Shown: one piece after another, positions 56,324-64,000 of the stretch
How the letters are laid out: the number at the start of each line of letters is the position of its first letter
Numbering within the stretch: the first letter of the stretch is position 1
Source: Marinobacterium nitratireducens
Lineage (GTDB): Bacteria; Pseudomonadota; Gammaproteobacteria; Pseudomonadales; Balneatricaceae
Length of the DNA: 64,000 nucleotides
Assembly (NCBI RefSeq): GCF_014645375.1
Contig: NZ_BMLT01000015.1
Location: 19,283-83,282 of the forward strand
Reading direction: 5' to 3'
Program-made: the position numbers and the translations under genes
Notes under the pieces: generated by a model
What the model saw: only the letters and a program-made list of their open reading frames with translations
Told to the model about the DNA's origin: nothing
Database searches by the model: none

Positions 56324-57694
56324 ATGGAACTCAATAGGTTTGCAGAATCTGCGCAACAGGCCAGTGCGCAGGGAATCAATGCGGTTCTCTCGTCTAAAAG
56401 CACCGACTTCAGGGCCGCGGGATTTATGACCTTTATGGCAGTATCCTGCTTGCTGACACCTGTCGCCAATGCCGGAAGCGTCGGCTATAGCCCCGAGGGG
56501 GACACGACCCAGACTGTCGAACAAGGAGGCGACTCTCTTCCGTTCACATTCCGCGCCGAATCACCAAAATTGCCGGCGACCGGCAAACCCAAACAGACGC
56601 CGTACCAAACCCGGGTGTGCGCAGGCGAGCCAGGCGTAGCAGTCGAGTACATCGCCAAAGACATGAGTTTTTCCTACAGCGACCCCGCAACACTTGAACT
56701 CGTGACCATTCCTTTCGATTTCACCGAGTGGCTTTCGCTCGATCCGTTGGTCGAATGCTTCGACGGTCCCCGGGTTGGTGAGCCCGTATCAACGATAGTG
56801 TCGGTGCCAACTGACGCCCGTGTCGGCATGTACACCGCCAAACTCGTCGCCAAAGGGCCTATGGGTATTGGCTGGGGAGAAGGCGCCGGCATGCACATAA
56901 CAGTCAATGTCATCGAACCCACGGCGATCGACTCTACACCGCCGGTTGTGACCATAATCGAACCGGCTCTCGATAACAGCGCCCCACAGAGTTTCACACT
57001 CGGAGATCGTATCCCGGTTGACTTCACGGCAGTCGACCTCGAATCGCCCATAACGGCATGGACCGCGACCCTGATGCAGGGGCCGGTCAACCTTTCGAGC
57101 CTAATGGTCGAATCGTCTGTCGTGGACGGCATTGAAGCCAGCGGCTTCATCCTGTCAGCAGTGCCTGGAGGCACCGAGACCATTCAAGCCATTGGCCCGT
57201 ACAGTCTTCAGGCCACAGCCACCAGTGACGGTGGAACCTCAGCTCCGACATCCCGGAGTTTCACCGTCAACTATGCCATGAGCCCAAAAGCTCCAGATCT
57301 AACTAGCGGGAGCCTGACTATTAGTAAGAGATTTAACAGTCAAGGCAAATGCACCGGTGGTGATCTGCAGGTGAAATTTTCTGCTTCCGCAGTGCAGCCT
57401 GCTGATACCGCGAACACCGACAATTCGCTCGAAGCATTCGTACATGACGAGTCGGTAATCGTTGAAATCCTTGACGAAATTGAAAATACGCTGTTGCTTG
57501 AGCGAACATACGGCACCGATAACAAAACACAGGTTACCATCTCTGGCTCAACGGGAGATGCCGACGCTGAATACTTCACCAAAGTGGATCTCTGTAGTAC
57601 GCCCAATGGTGAATATGCCATCAACGTCTATTTCGATGATCACTCAGGGGAAGCCTACCTTCAGTACACCAAGGCTTTCACGCTGCAGGATTAA
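56324..57694 (+). CDS. Exported protein of unknown function with Ig-like beta domains
   Basis: A 456-residue protein. A hydrophobic segment at about residues 34-50 (FMTFMAVSCLLTPVANAGS) looks like a signal peptide preceded by an unusually long N-region; ATG 56426 is an alternative start. The rest is Thr/Ser/Asp-rich beta sequence. It contains TPPVVTIIEPALDNSAP, typical of the edge of a bacterial Ig-like domain, and paired cysteines late in the chain. No family named. AGG-TAATT precedes ATG 56324. Codon use is less G+C-biased than the neighbours, which suggests later acquisition. The GEMM-like RNA upstream points to c-di-GMP control and a cell-surface or matrix role. Confidence 0.7.
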   Translation: MELNRFAESAQQASAQGINAVLSSKSTDFRAAGFMTFMAVSCLLTPVANAGSVGYSPEGDTTQTVEQGGDSLPFTFRAESPKLPATGKPKQTPYQTRVCAGEPGVAVEYIAKDMSFSYSDPATLELVTIPFDFTEWLSLDPLVECFDGPRVGEPVSTIVSVPTDARVGMYTAKLVAKGPMGIGWGEGAGMHITVNVIEPTAIDSTPPVVTIIEPALDNSAPQSFTLGDRIPVDFTAVDLESPITAWTATLMQGPVNLSSLMVESSVVDGIEASGFILSAVPGGTETIQAIGPYSLQATATSDGGTSAPTSRSFTVNYAMSPKAPDLTSGSLTISKRFNSQGKCTGGDLQVKFSASAVQPADTANTDNSLEAFVHDESVIVEILDEIENTLLLERTYGTDNKTQVTISGSTGDADAEYFTKVDLCSTPNGEYAINVYFDDHSGEAYLQYTKAFTLQD

Positions 57695-57701
57695 AAACAG
57701 A

Positions 57702-57735
57702 AAAAGGGGCCATTGAAACCGGCCCCTTTCTTTAT
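57702..57735 (+). terminator. Rho-independent terminator
   Basis: AAAGGGGCC and GGCCCCTTT pair around ATTGAAACC, followed by CTTTATTT. It lies directly after the exported-protein stop and would work on both strands. Confidence 0.9.
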
Positions 57736-57817
57736 TTCACTGACATCGGCCAAAAGGCGAAGCCCGCCACACTCGCTTACACTACAGGTACCTTAGCTTC
57801 GCAACGGACTTCACAGC

Positions 57818-58378
57818 ATGCGACCATACGCCCTCCTGTCCGGTCTGGTACTTACCCTCTGCCTGCTTGATCCAGGCGCGACCCACGCCGGCCTCTCAAA
57901 CGCACCCGATCACCGCTATACCATCAAGGGGTTCGTGCTGGATGCGCAGGACAACCCCATACCGGACGTCAAGGTCGTGGCGACCGCCAACAATGGCCTG
58001 TCAGACCAGCGAGTGACGGACCGGCGTGGCTTCTACAGCCTGAACCTGCACCTCCACAACGAGGATCTGGGCCGCCTTGTCACTGTGCAGGCCGGCACGC
58101 AACAGACAAGAATCAAGGTGTCTTTCGACCCGGAGGACACCACCACTAACCGGGAGCACGACCTCAACTTTATCGGCGGCAGTATTTCCGAGCGAGACCT
58201 GGGCTTTCGTGGTTTGCCCACCTGGGCGTACGTGGGTGCAGGCCTCGCACTGCTTGGCTTCGCCGCTGCGCGCGTCGCCCGCGTGCACAGGAGACGCAAA
58301 CGTCGCCTGGCGCGCCAGATGCAGAAAACACAGCATCATACGCGCTCCCGAGCCGGCAGGAAGTCCAGGGCTCGCTGA
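57818..58378 (+). CDS. Exported single-pass membrane protein with carboxypeptidase-regulatory-like domain
   Basis: A 186-residue protein. It has a signal peptide (about residues 1-24, LLSGLVLTLCLLDPGATHA). A beta-sandwich domain follows, opening YTIKGFVLDAQDNPIPDVKV and continuing TDRRGFYSLNLHL, the CarboxypepD_reg/transthyretin-like pattern. Near the end are a helix (WAYVGAGLALLGFAAARVA) and a strongly basic tail (RRRKRRLARQ). The layout mimics surface-anchored proteins handled by a sorting enzyme, but no clear PEP-CTERM or LPXTG motif is present. It lies 123 bases after the previous exported gene, across a terminator, so it probably has its own promoter. Confidence 0.72.
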   Translation: MRPYALLSGLVLTLCLLDPGATHAGLSNAPDHRYTIKGFVLDAQDNPIPDVKVVATANNGLSDQRVTDRRGFYSLNLHLHNEDLGRLVTVQAGTQQTRIKVSFDPEDTTTNREHDLNFIGGSISERDLGFRGLPTWAYVGAGLALLGFAAARVARVHRRRKRRLARQMQKTQHHTRSRAGRKSRAR

Positions 58379-58499
58379 CAACCGGCATCTCGGGGCTTGA
58401 GAACGAACGGCGACACGATCCGCACAGCTGCCAGATCGCGCGAATCGAGATACTCGAGGCTACAATATTCCGCGCCGCTATCTGCAAGGGCATAACGCC

Positions 58500-59192
58500 T
58501 CATTTGGGGCTGCGATGCAGCGCCAGAAGCTCCATGGGTGCTTCGAGATCCCGTAATGCCCTTGTCCGCCGAGAGGCGTGGTAATACTCGTTGAAGACCT
58601 CGAAATAGGCATCCAGAATGCCGGCGCTGGTGTGGTCACCGATCTGCTCCAGCATGGCGGCCGCCACCTCCGCGGTGCAAAGATGATGTGACTCGACCTG
58701 GGTACGAAGATCATAGCGCGTCTGGCGGGTCGTGCGCGGCTCGATCACGGGAACCCGGTCGAGATAACGGCTGTGACGAAACATCCGCCGTGCCTGTCGC
58801 CAGGTACCGTCGAGAATGATGAACACCGGCTCCCGGCCGGGCTTCGCCTCGAACTCGACCATGCGATCGGCATAGTCCGGCGCCGATGGAAACACGATAT
58901 AGGGATCGAACTCGGGGCTACCGAGCCGCTCCAGAAAGCGCTCTTCCGGTTCGGTTCGGCTCCACTCGAAGACTTCGGAGCCGGCGATGGTATCGAGAAT
59001 CAGGCGACCGGTATTGGTTGGCTTGTACACTTCCTTGCGATGCGTCAGCAACCAGAACCTGGCGCTGGCCTCAACCTCGACACGATAACTGCAGATACAG
59101 CGAACAGCCGGCATCAGGCAGCTATCGCAGCGCAGAATATTGGAACCACGGGCAACGAAGGGTTTGCGCGGGTGTAATGGCTTGGCAGTCAT
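58500..59192 (-). CDS. tapT: DTW-domain tRNA-uridine aminocarboxypropyltransferase (TapT/YfiP-like)
   Basis: A 230-residue enzyme predicted to make acp3U in the variable loop of tRNA from S-adenosylmethionine. The cysteine cluster C22-x2-C25 ... C32-x-C34 is near the N-terminus, the family motif DGTW is in FIILDGTWRQARRMFRHS, and YDLRTQ follows. ATG 59192 begins the conserved part. In-phase frame upstream is Arg-rich noise. It lies alone, with weak ribosome-site sequence. Confidence 0.9.
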   Translation of the reverse strand: MTAKPLHPRKPFVARGSNILRCDSCLMPAVRCICSYRVEVEASARFWLLTHRKEVYKPTNTGRLILDTIAGSEVFEWSRTEPEERFLERLGSPEFDPYIVFPSAPDYADRMVEFEAKPGREPVFIILDGTWRQARRMFRHSRYLDRVPVIEPRTTRQTRYDLRTQVESHHLCTAEVAAAMLEQIGDHTSAGILDAYFEVFNEYYHASRRTRALRDLEAPMELLALHRSPK

Positions 59193-59322
59193 GGTCAGGG
59201 GTAGCCTGCGCCCCGAATGTCGACCGGACCGGGAACGCGATCTAGGGATGTAGCGGGCCGCTCCGGTGCCCGCCGCTCTGGTCGGGGCACTATAGGGAGG
59301 CGCCCTCAGGCTGTCAATGCAG

Positions 59323-59823
59323 TTACTGCAGCCTTGGCGTCGGCTCGTTGGGTGTACCGAAAAGCATTTTCGGCGCACCCCAGTCCAGTACCTGGCAACC
59401 GCGATGAAGCAAGTGTATCACCTGGTGCAGCTCGGCATAATTGAGCACGCTGGTAGCAACCGCACCATCACCCTCTCCTGCGAAAAAACTGAGCAGATAC
59501 CGGCCGTCCCTGAAGCTCGCATCGAGCCGGTGCAGCAACAAAGCCTTGTCGCGTGTTTCGAGCGGTGCTTCCTGTACCTTCATCGCCTGTCGGGCCTGCT
59601 CGTGCTCGAACTGGGCCATGGCTTCACGGTGTTCGCTGGGACTGTTACTGACACGCTCCGAGGTCTTGCTGACCAGCTGATCCGAAGCTGACAGTATCCG
59701 CAGACAAAGCCTGCGCGTTACCCAGAAGTCGATTCTGGGCTGGCCATTGTTGAGATTCCCGATCAGTCGAATCCGGTCTTCGTGCTGATCGTACTGGAAG
59801 GTAAACGAGGCAATATGCAACAT
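59323..59823 (-). CDS. Hypothetical protein, 166 aa
   Basis: I do not recognise a family. The N-terminal 60 residues form a predicted beta-rich unit (MLHIASFTFQYDQHEDRIRL, IDFWVTRRLCLRIL). A charged helical middle follows (SPSEHREAMAQFEHEQAR), then another alpha/beta part with LNYAELHQVIHLLH. There is no signal peptide. AGGG lies seven bases before ATG 59823. It is 130 bases upstream of tapT on the same strand and might share its transcript. Confidence 0.6.
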   Translation of the reverse strand: MLHIASFTFQYDQHEDRIRLIGNLNNGQPRIDFWVTRRLCLRILSASDQLVSKTSERVSNSPSEHREAMAQFEHEQARQAMKVQEAPLETRDKALLLHRLDASFRDGRYLLSFFAGEGDGAVATSVLNYAELHQVIHLLHRGCQVLDWGAPKMLFGTPNEPTPRLQ

Positions 59824-59908
59824 CCTTTCACCCTACTCCGTTCCCTGACAAAGGGTCAACGCCGCATTCGCCACACCCGGGCCTCTTGCAGTAACAGCGT
59901 CTAGACTT

Positions 59909-60184
59909 CTAGGGAGCCTGCGAACAAGTTCCATTTGGCCTCTGCGGACCCTGAAGCGTGCAGATGCAAGGCGCAGTGCGCAGGGAATGGCCGTAGTCCT
60001 TTTCAAGCACTGCAACGCGGCAGATGCATGCTTCAGGGCCCGCCCTTCGGGGCTTTCGGCGCGAACCGGACTCTTTGTTGCCGCTTCTCGACAGGCCACC
60101 AGCATGCCTTCGAAACGGCGCCTCGATTCCGGCTCGCGCTGAAAGCCAGAGCCTCATTGGGACTTATTCGCAGGCTCCCTAGAG
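59909..60184. mobile_element. IS5-type MITE with CTAG target duplications
   Basis: The element spans 59913-60180 (268 bp). Its left end GGAGCCTGCGAACAAGTTCC and the reverse complement of its right end, GGAGCCTGCGAATAAGTCCC, agree at 18 of 20 positions. They resemble the IS5 ends (GGAAGGTGCGAA...). It is flanked by CTAG at 59909-59912 and 60181-60184, the target type used by the IS5 group. No transposase frame is inside, so it must be mobilised in trans. Its right end is 23 bp before the peroxiredoxin ATG. Confidence 0.85.
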
Positions 60185-60203
60185 CCTGACAGGAGCCACC
60201 ACC

Positions 60204-60740
60204 ATGAGCAAGCATTCCCTTATCCCCGGTGCGGTTTTTCCCGCGTTCGATCTGCCCACCATCGATCACGGCACGGTAACAATCGGCGCGCCGGCGAAGG
60301 AATGGGAGCTGCTGATTGTCTATCGAGGCAAACACTGCCCGCTATGCCGCCGTTATATCGACACGCTGCACGAGCTGCTACCCCATTTTCGTGAGCGTGA
60401 GGTTCGCGTCATCGCAATATCGGCAGACAGCGAGGAGAAGGCGGTCGCCTTTACCCGGGAGGGCGGCTATCACCAGCTGGTGGTCGGCTATGAACTGTCG
60501 ATCGAGCAGATGCACAGACTTGGCCTGTACATTTCCGAGCCGAGAAGCCCGGAAGAAACCGACCGCCCGTTCGCCGAGCCCGCGCTTTTTCTGATTCGAC
60601 CCGACCGGCGGATACAGGCGATCGAAGTGTCGAATGCTCCCTTCCTGAGACCCGACCTCGGGCTGGTGCTCAACGGCATCCGATTCGTTCAGGATAATGA
60701 CTATCCTATTCGGGGACGCTTCGAAGCCTATCCGCTTTGA
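60204..60740 (+). CDS. Peroxiredoxin-like (AhpC/TSA) family protein
   Basis: A 178-residue cytosolic thioredoxin-fold protein. The active-site motif is C45-P-L-C48 in YRGKHCPLCRRYID, where the first Cys is the likely peroxidatic or nucleophilic residue. ISADSEEKAVAF and EPALFLIRPDRRIQA are AhpC/TSA family segments. The CxxC arrangement differs from classical 2-Cys enzymes, so thiol-disulfide reductase activity is an alternative. AGGAG precedes ATG 60204. The MITE lies immediately upstream and has probably displaced or replaced the original promoter. Confidence 0.85.
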   Translation: MSKHSLIPGAVFPAFDLPTIDHGTVTIGAPAKEWELLIVYRGKHCPLCRRYIDTLHELLPHFREREVRVIAISADSEEKAVAFTREGGYHQLVVGYELSIEQMHRLGLYISEPRSPEETDRPFAEPALFLIRPDRRIQAIEVSNAPFLRPDLGLVLNGIRFVQDNDYPIRGRFEAYPL

Positions 60741-60773
60741 GTGGCGGCGGCTACCGAGGGGGTGCGGCGAGGC

Positions 60774-61781
60774 TCACCCACCCGTCATGTTCATGAAGCG
60801 AACGATCTGGACATCGCCATCACTGCTGAAGTGGTGGCGTTCCGGCTTCTTCTGGATAGCGTGGACAATCGTCTCCTTGAGACGATCGATATCACCAGGA
60901 TAGCGGCGCAGCAGGGCCTTGAGATCCACCGCATCTTCATTGCCAAGGCACAGCAGCAGTTTACCTTCAACCGTGACCCGCACGCGATTGCAGTCGCCGC
61001 AGAAGTTATGGCTGTGCGGCGAAATGAAACCGATCCGGCTGTCGCTGTCGGCCATCCGCCAGTAGCGGGAGGGGCCGCCGGTCGTTTCGGTGGTTTGCAG
61101 CAGTGGATAGACATCCTCGATCAGGGAGCGAACATCGTCGCTGGAGCAATAGGTAGCGCCCCGGTCATGCTCAGAAATGTGGCCCAGAGGCATCTCTTCG
61201 ATAAAGCTGATATCCAGGTTCCGCTCGCGGGCGAAATTGACCAGGTTCAGTACCTCGTCATCGTTGCGCCCCTTGAGTACCACGGCGTTGAGCTTGATAC
61301 GCTGAAATCCGGCTTCCCGCGCGGCGTCGATTCCATCCACGACCTGGCTCAGCCGACCTGTGCGAGTCAGTTCCTTGAAGCGGTCTTCGCGAAGCGTATC
61401 GAGACTGATATTGAGGCGATTGACGCCGGCATCCTTCAAAGGAGCGGCATAGCGACGCAACTGGGAGCCGTTGGTGGTAACGCAGAAGTCACGCAGCCCC
61501 GGCAGTCGCCCAATGCCCTCGAACAGGGTCGTTACATCACGACGAACCAGCGGCTCACCGCCGGTCAGGCGGATCTTGGTCACACCAAGCTCGGTAAATG
61601 CACGGGCAATCGCCTGAATTTCTTCCAGTGAAAGCACCTGCTGGCGCGGCAGGAAGGTCATGTCTTCAGCCATGCAGTAAACACAGCGGAAGTCGCAGCG
61701 GTCCGTCACCGACATGCGTACATAGGTGATCTGGCGTCCAAATGGATCGATAAGCTGCTCGCTCGCCACCTGATACCTCAC
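60774..61781 (-). CDS. moaA: GTP 3',8-cyclase MoaA (molybdenum cofactor biosynthesis)
   Basis: A 335-residue radical-SAM enzyme converting GTP to the cyclic intermediate of molybdopterin synthesis. The N-terminal cluster C29-x3-C33-x2-C36 is in [10 protein letters not shown]. The C-terminal cluster is [10 protein letters not shown] plus the Cys in LLLCLG, and the C-terminus ends in the essential MNMTGG (Gly-Gly tail). Length and motifs are complete. It lies alone, with no other moa gene next to it. A MoaD-like protein is encoded about 11 kb away. Confidence 0.97.
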   Translation of the reverse strand: MRYQVASEQLIDPFGRQITYVRMSVTDRCDFRCVYCMAEDMTFLPRQQVLSLEEIQAIARAFTELGVTKIRLTGGEPLVRRDVTTLFEGIGRLPGLRDFCVTTNGSQLRRYAAPLKDAGVNRLNISLDTLREDRFKELTRTGRLSQVVDGIDAAREAGFQRIKLNAVVLKGRNDDEVLNLVNFARERNLDISFIEEMPLGHISEHDRGATYCSSDDVRSLIEDVYPLLQTTETTGGPSRYWRMADSDSRIGFISPHSHNFCGDCNRVRVTVEGKLLLCLGNEDAVDLKALLRRYPGDIDRLKETIVHAIQKKPERHHFSSDGDVQIVRFMNMTGG

Positions 61782-61962
61782 TCTTTTATTCTGTCTTCGG
61801 CCGGCCTTGAGTTACGCCAGCATCGGTTCACGATACCACGTTGTATACACTTTGTCCGACACCAAAACGACAGTGTAGCGACATCTTTGCATCCGAAGGC
61901 GACACACCCCGGAAAATAAACTCAAAAGACCACATCACTGCGCGCCTCAGGCTAGCCAGCGC

Positions 61963-63360
61963 TCAATTACGCCCGTACTTATCCTCGAAGCGCACGATAT
62001 CGTCCTCGCCAAGATAGGACCCCGATTGCACTTCAATCAGCTCAAGCGGAATCTTTCCCGGATTCTCCAGCGAGTGCACGACTCCAACAGGAATGTAGGT
62101 AGACTCGTTCTCGGTCAGCAGTATGGCTTCTTCGTCGCGACGCACAAGCGCCGTTCCGGACACCACGATCCAGTGCTCTGCCCGGTGATGATGCATCTGA
62201 ACCGACAGTTTGGCGCCGGGGTTAACGGTGATCCGTTTCACCTGATAACGCCCGCCCTGATCGATAGAGTCGTACCGGCCCCAGGGGCGATAGACCTCCC
62301 GGCTTCTGGCATATTCAGTACGCCCCTGCGACCTGAGTTCGTCGACGACGCCCTTCACCTCCTGTGCCCGCTGCTTGTCAGCCACGAGGACTGCATCCGG
62401 TGTTTCGACAACCACCATGTCTTTCAGTCCGATGGTTACGACCAGCCGGCTACATGCATGAACCATGGACCCCGTCGTGTCCTGGCTCATTACATCGCCA
62501 TGCACGGCGTTACCAACGGAGTCCTTTCGACAAAGCTGCCAAAGTGACGACCAGGAGCCGACATCGCTCCAACCGGTATCGAGTGGCACCATCACCGCAT
62601 TGCGCGTTTTCTCCATCACCGCAAAGTCGATGGACTCGCTCGGGCATTCAACGAACGCCGGTTGATTGATACGCAAAAAGTCCAGATCTTCGTAGGTTTC
62701 CACCATGGCTCTGCGACAGGCCTCCATGATATCGGGGCGGAAGCGCTCCAGCTCTTCGAGATAGCGGCTGGCTCTGAACAGGAATATGCCGCTGTTCCAG
62801 TAATAGTCGCCGCTGCTGAGATACGTCCGGGCCCGTTTCAGATCCGGCTTCTCGACGAATTCCGCCACCCGGTATCCGGCGCCCCTCGGAGCTCCTCGAC
62901 GAATATAGCCGTAACCCGTTTCCGCCGCGTTCGCGACTATACCGAACGTCACCAGATCACCCTCTTCCGCCAGCGGACGCGCCACCTCGACCTGCTTCCG
63001 GAACTGCTCCTCGTCCTCAATAGCGTGGTCGGCCGCCAGTACCAGCAGCAGCGGATCTTCGCCGTCACAACATGCCCGCAAGGCAGCAAGCGCAATTGCC
63101 GGTGCAGTGTTGCGACCAGCAGGCTCAAGCAGAATTTCGGCCTTTTGCCCGACACCCCGAAGCTGCTCCGCCACGATAAACCGATGCTCTTCGTTACAGA
63201 TCACCATAGGACGCTGGTCCGACAGCTCTCGCACCCGATGCAACGTGGCCTGCAACATGGTTTGAGTTTCGGCCAGCGACAGAAATTGCTTCGGATACAG
63301 TTCTCGGGAAAGAGGCCACAGACGCGAACCGGAACCGCCTGCCATGATTACCGTTTTCAT
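61963..63360 (-). CDS. manC: Mannose-1-phosphate guanylyltransferase / mannose-6-phosphate isomerase
   Basis: A 465-residue bifunctional enzyme making GDP-mannose for exopolysaccharide or O-antigen. The N-terminal nucleotidyltransferase has [29 protein letters not shown] and [10 protein letters not shown]. The C-terminal cupin is the type II phosphomannose isomerase, with [10 protein letters not shown] as metal site. ATG 63360 starts the conserved block; ATG 63366 two codons earlier is possible. No sugar-biosynthesis neighbours are visible in the window. Confidence 0.95.
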   Translation of the reverse strand: MKTVIMAGGSGSRLWPLSRELYPKQFLSLAETQTMLQATLHRVRELSDQRPMVICNEEHRFIVAEQLRGVGQKAEILLEPAGRNTAPAIALAALRACCDGEDPLLLVLAADHAIEDEEQFRKQVEVARPLAEEGDLVTFGIVANAAETGYGYIRRGAPRGAGYRVAEFVEKPDLKRARTYLSSGDYYWNSGIFLFRASRYLEELERFRPDIMEACRRAMVETYEDLDFLRINQPAFVECPSESIDFAVMEKTRNAVMVPLDTGWSDVGSWSSLWQLCRKDSVGNAVHGDVMSQDTTGSMVHACSRLVVTIGLKDMVVVETPDAVLVADKQRAQEVKGVVDELRSQGRTEYARSREVYRPWGRYDSIDQGGRYQVKRITVNPGAKLSVQMHHHRAEHWIVVSGTALVRRDEEAILLTENESTYIPVGVVHSLENPGKIPLELIEVQSGSYLGEDDIVRFEDKYGRN

Positions 63361-63810
63361 CAACATATCTCTGGACATGTAAATGAGCATTATAAAGTCT
63401 GGAGCAGCGTATCGCCGCGAAGGGAGCTGGCAGAGAAGTAACGAAGTGCCAGCCGGATGCGCAGTGTCGGTAGCGGTTAAGCTTCGCTAGAAAAGCACCT
63501 TTTAGGACTTTTTCCTATGGCGATCTCATCAGGGTCGACCATACTGGGACCTGCGCGAGGGTTCAGAAGGAACTGATGGCGGCGGATGATCGCCAGCACC
63601 GGCACGGAAGCCAGCAACACCGCACCCGGCGCAGATGCCCCCAAAGCCACGGATGGTGCGGGGGCTCTTACCCTCCCGAGCAATGCACTCCTCTCCTTGG
63701 CCCTTCAGACTCGAAAGAGCTCAAGGTGTGGTTAGTACACCGCTTACGATGGGATCAGCTGCACCCTGGACAGGTCTACCGGTTCTTGCGACTGCACCCG
63801 GCCCAAAGCG
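63361..63810. other. Gene-free stretch between manC and the rRNA-type terminator
   Basis: No frame with a ribosome site or recognisable product. Short frames on both strands look fortuitous. The first 100 bases should contain the manC promoter. A string CAAAGCCACGGATGG near 63651 recalls a GEMM core but lacks the partner motifs. Confidence 0.5.
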
Positions 63811-63841
63811 AAAAAACCCGGCCTCATCGAGACCGGGGTTT
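63811..63841 (-). terminator. Rho-independent terminator of rRNA-operon type
   Basis: On the minus strand AAACCCCGGTCTC and GAGGCCGGGTTTTTT form a strong stem with a T-run, ten bases after the end of the 5S-like sequence. Position and form are those of terminators following 5S rRNA genes. Confidence 0.85.
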
Positions 63842-63851
63842 CCGTAATTAA

Positions 63852-64000
63852 ATGCTTGGCGCCTCGGGCTGCGCCCGAGCCATGCTGCGGGCGATGCACG
63901 CCGCAGCCGTCGGCGATACCGCGTTTCACTACTGGGCGCCGGCGGCGGATAAAGAGCGGATGGGATCAGGTGGTTCCACAGCTCTATGGTCGCCATAGCA
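63852..64000 (-). rRNA. 5S rRNA-like sequence with rearranged interior
   Basis: Read on the minus strand from 64000, GGCGACCATAGAGCTG, GGAACCACCTGATCCCATCC, CAGTAGTGAAACG and TATCGCCGA are unmistakable 5S rRNA blocks in the right order. The final CGCCAAGCAT pairs with TGCTaTGGCG as helix I. However, about 17 extra bases replace CGAACT in loop C. The whole loop E / helix IV-V arm (normally ATGGTAGTGTGG ... GAGAGTAGG) is replaced by two GC-rich hairpins, giving about 149 nt instead of 116-120. It is probably a non-functional or chimeric 5S copy, and the first bases may lie just outside the window. Confidence 0.65.

Noticed and set aside
63600..63720. A second GEMM-like string (CAAAGCCACGG) near manC
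   Set aside because: The partner motif (GCCGGGTT(G/A)CC) and a GNRA hairpin are absent, and no plus-strand gene follows.

Overview
The window is high-G+C chromosomal DNA of a gammaproteobacterium. The evidence is a typA / glnA / ntrB / ntrC neighbourhood, type I glutamine synthetase under a sigma-54/NtrC promoter, TrmL, Dtd, TapT, YjdF, MoaA and ManC homologues, and a Pseudomonas-like polyamine locus. A marine Oceanospirillales- or Pseudomonas-related lineage would fit, but the sequence alone does not name the genus. The window is gene-dense and carries no phage, CRISPR array, tRNA or complete insertion sequence that I could see.

Layout. 1-2.4 kb: a cut-off membrane protein, a small hypothetical, ytoQ and corA. 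2.5-9.2 kb: an amino-acid catabolism block (NSS-family sodium symporter, leucine-dehydrogenase-type enzyme, fused indolepyruvate ferredoxin oxidoreductase) behind a promoter with an embedded palindrome. 9.5-15.2 kb: an 8-oxoguanine-deaminase-like amidohydrolase facing, across about 0.9 kb of empty DNA, a flavoprotein plus an NMT1/THI5-type ABC importer. 15.3-25 kb: trmL, a LuxR regulator with a glutamine amidotransferase, a potFGHI-type polyamine importer, its GntR regulator and a SpuC-type aminotransferase, linked by copies of a TGTGATCACA palindrome. 25-31.6 kb: ntrC, ntrB, glnA (NtrC sites and a sigma-54 promoter are visible) and typA. 31.7-38.9 kb: a hydrolase, an RND efflux pair, proline iminopeptidase and dtd. 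38.9-42.7 kb: divergent puuA-like and puuB-like genes with two matching TetR-type operators, followed by a tetR gene. 42.7-51 kb: small conserved genes, LysR/TauE, LysE/MocR, and a MoaD-like protein next to an Asp-box propeller. 51.3-55 kb: a VWA protein / sensor kinase / response regulator operon. 55.2-58.4 kb: a glutaredoxin, then a lower-G+C segment with a GEMM-like (c-di-GMP-I type) RNA ahead of two secreted or membrane proteins. 58.5-63.4 kb: tapT, an unknown gene, an IS5-type MITE, a peroxiredoxin, moaA and manC. The right edge holds a minus-strand rRNA-operon-type terminator and a 5S-rRNA-like sequence whose interior is rearranged, so an rrn operon probably continues beyond the window.

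How it fits together. Much of the window is nitrogen acquisition. Putrescine-type amines are imported (PotFGHI), then either transaminated (SpuC) or gamma-glutamylated and oxidised (PuuA/PuuB). Amino acids are taken up with sodium, deaminated, and their keto acids oxidised by the ferredoxin oxidoreductase. An oxidised purine is deaminated. Released ammonium is handled by GlnA under NtrBC. Each module has a visible local operator.

Intergenic DNA is unusually rich in repeats: long imperfect palindromes starting GTAGG(G/T/A)TG, short tandem 7- and 8-mers, and one 268-bp MITE with 20-bp inverted ends and CTAG duplications.
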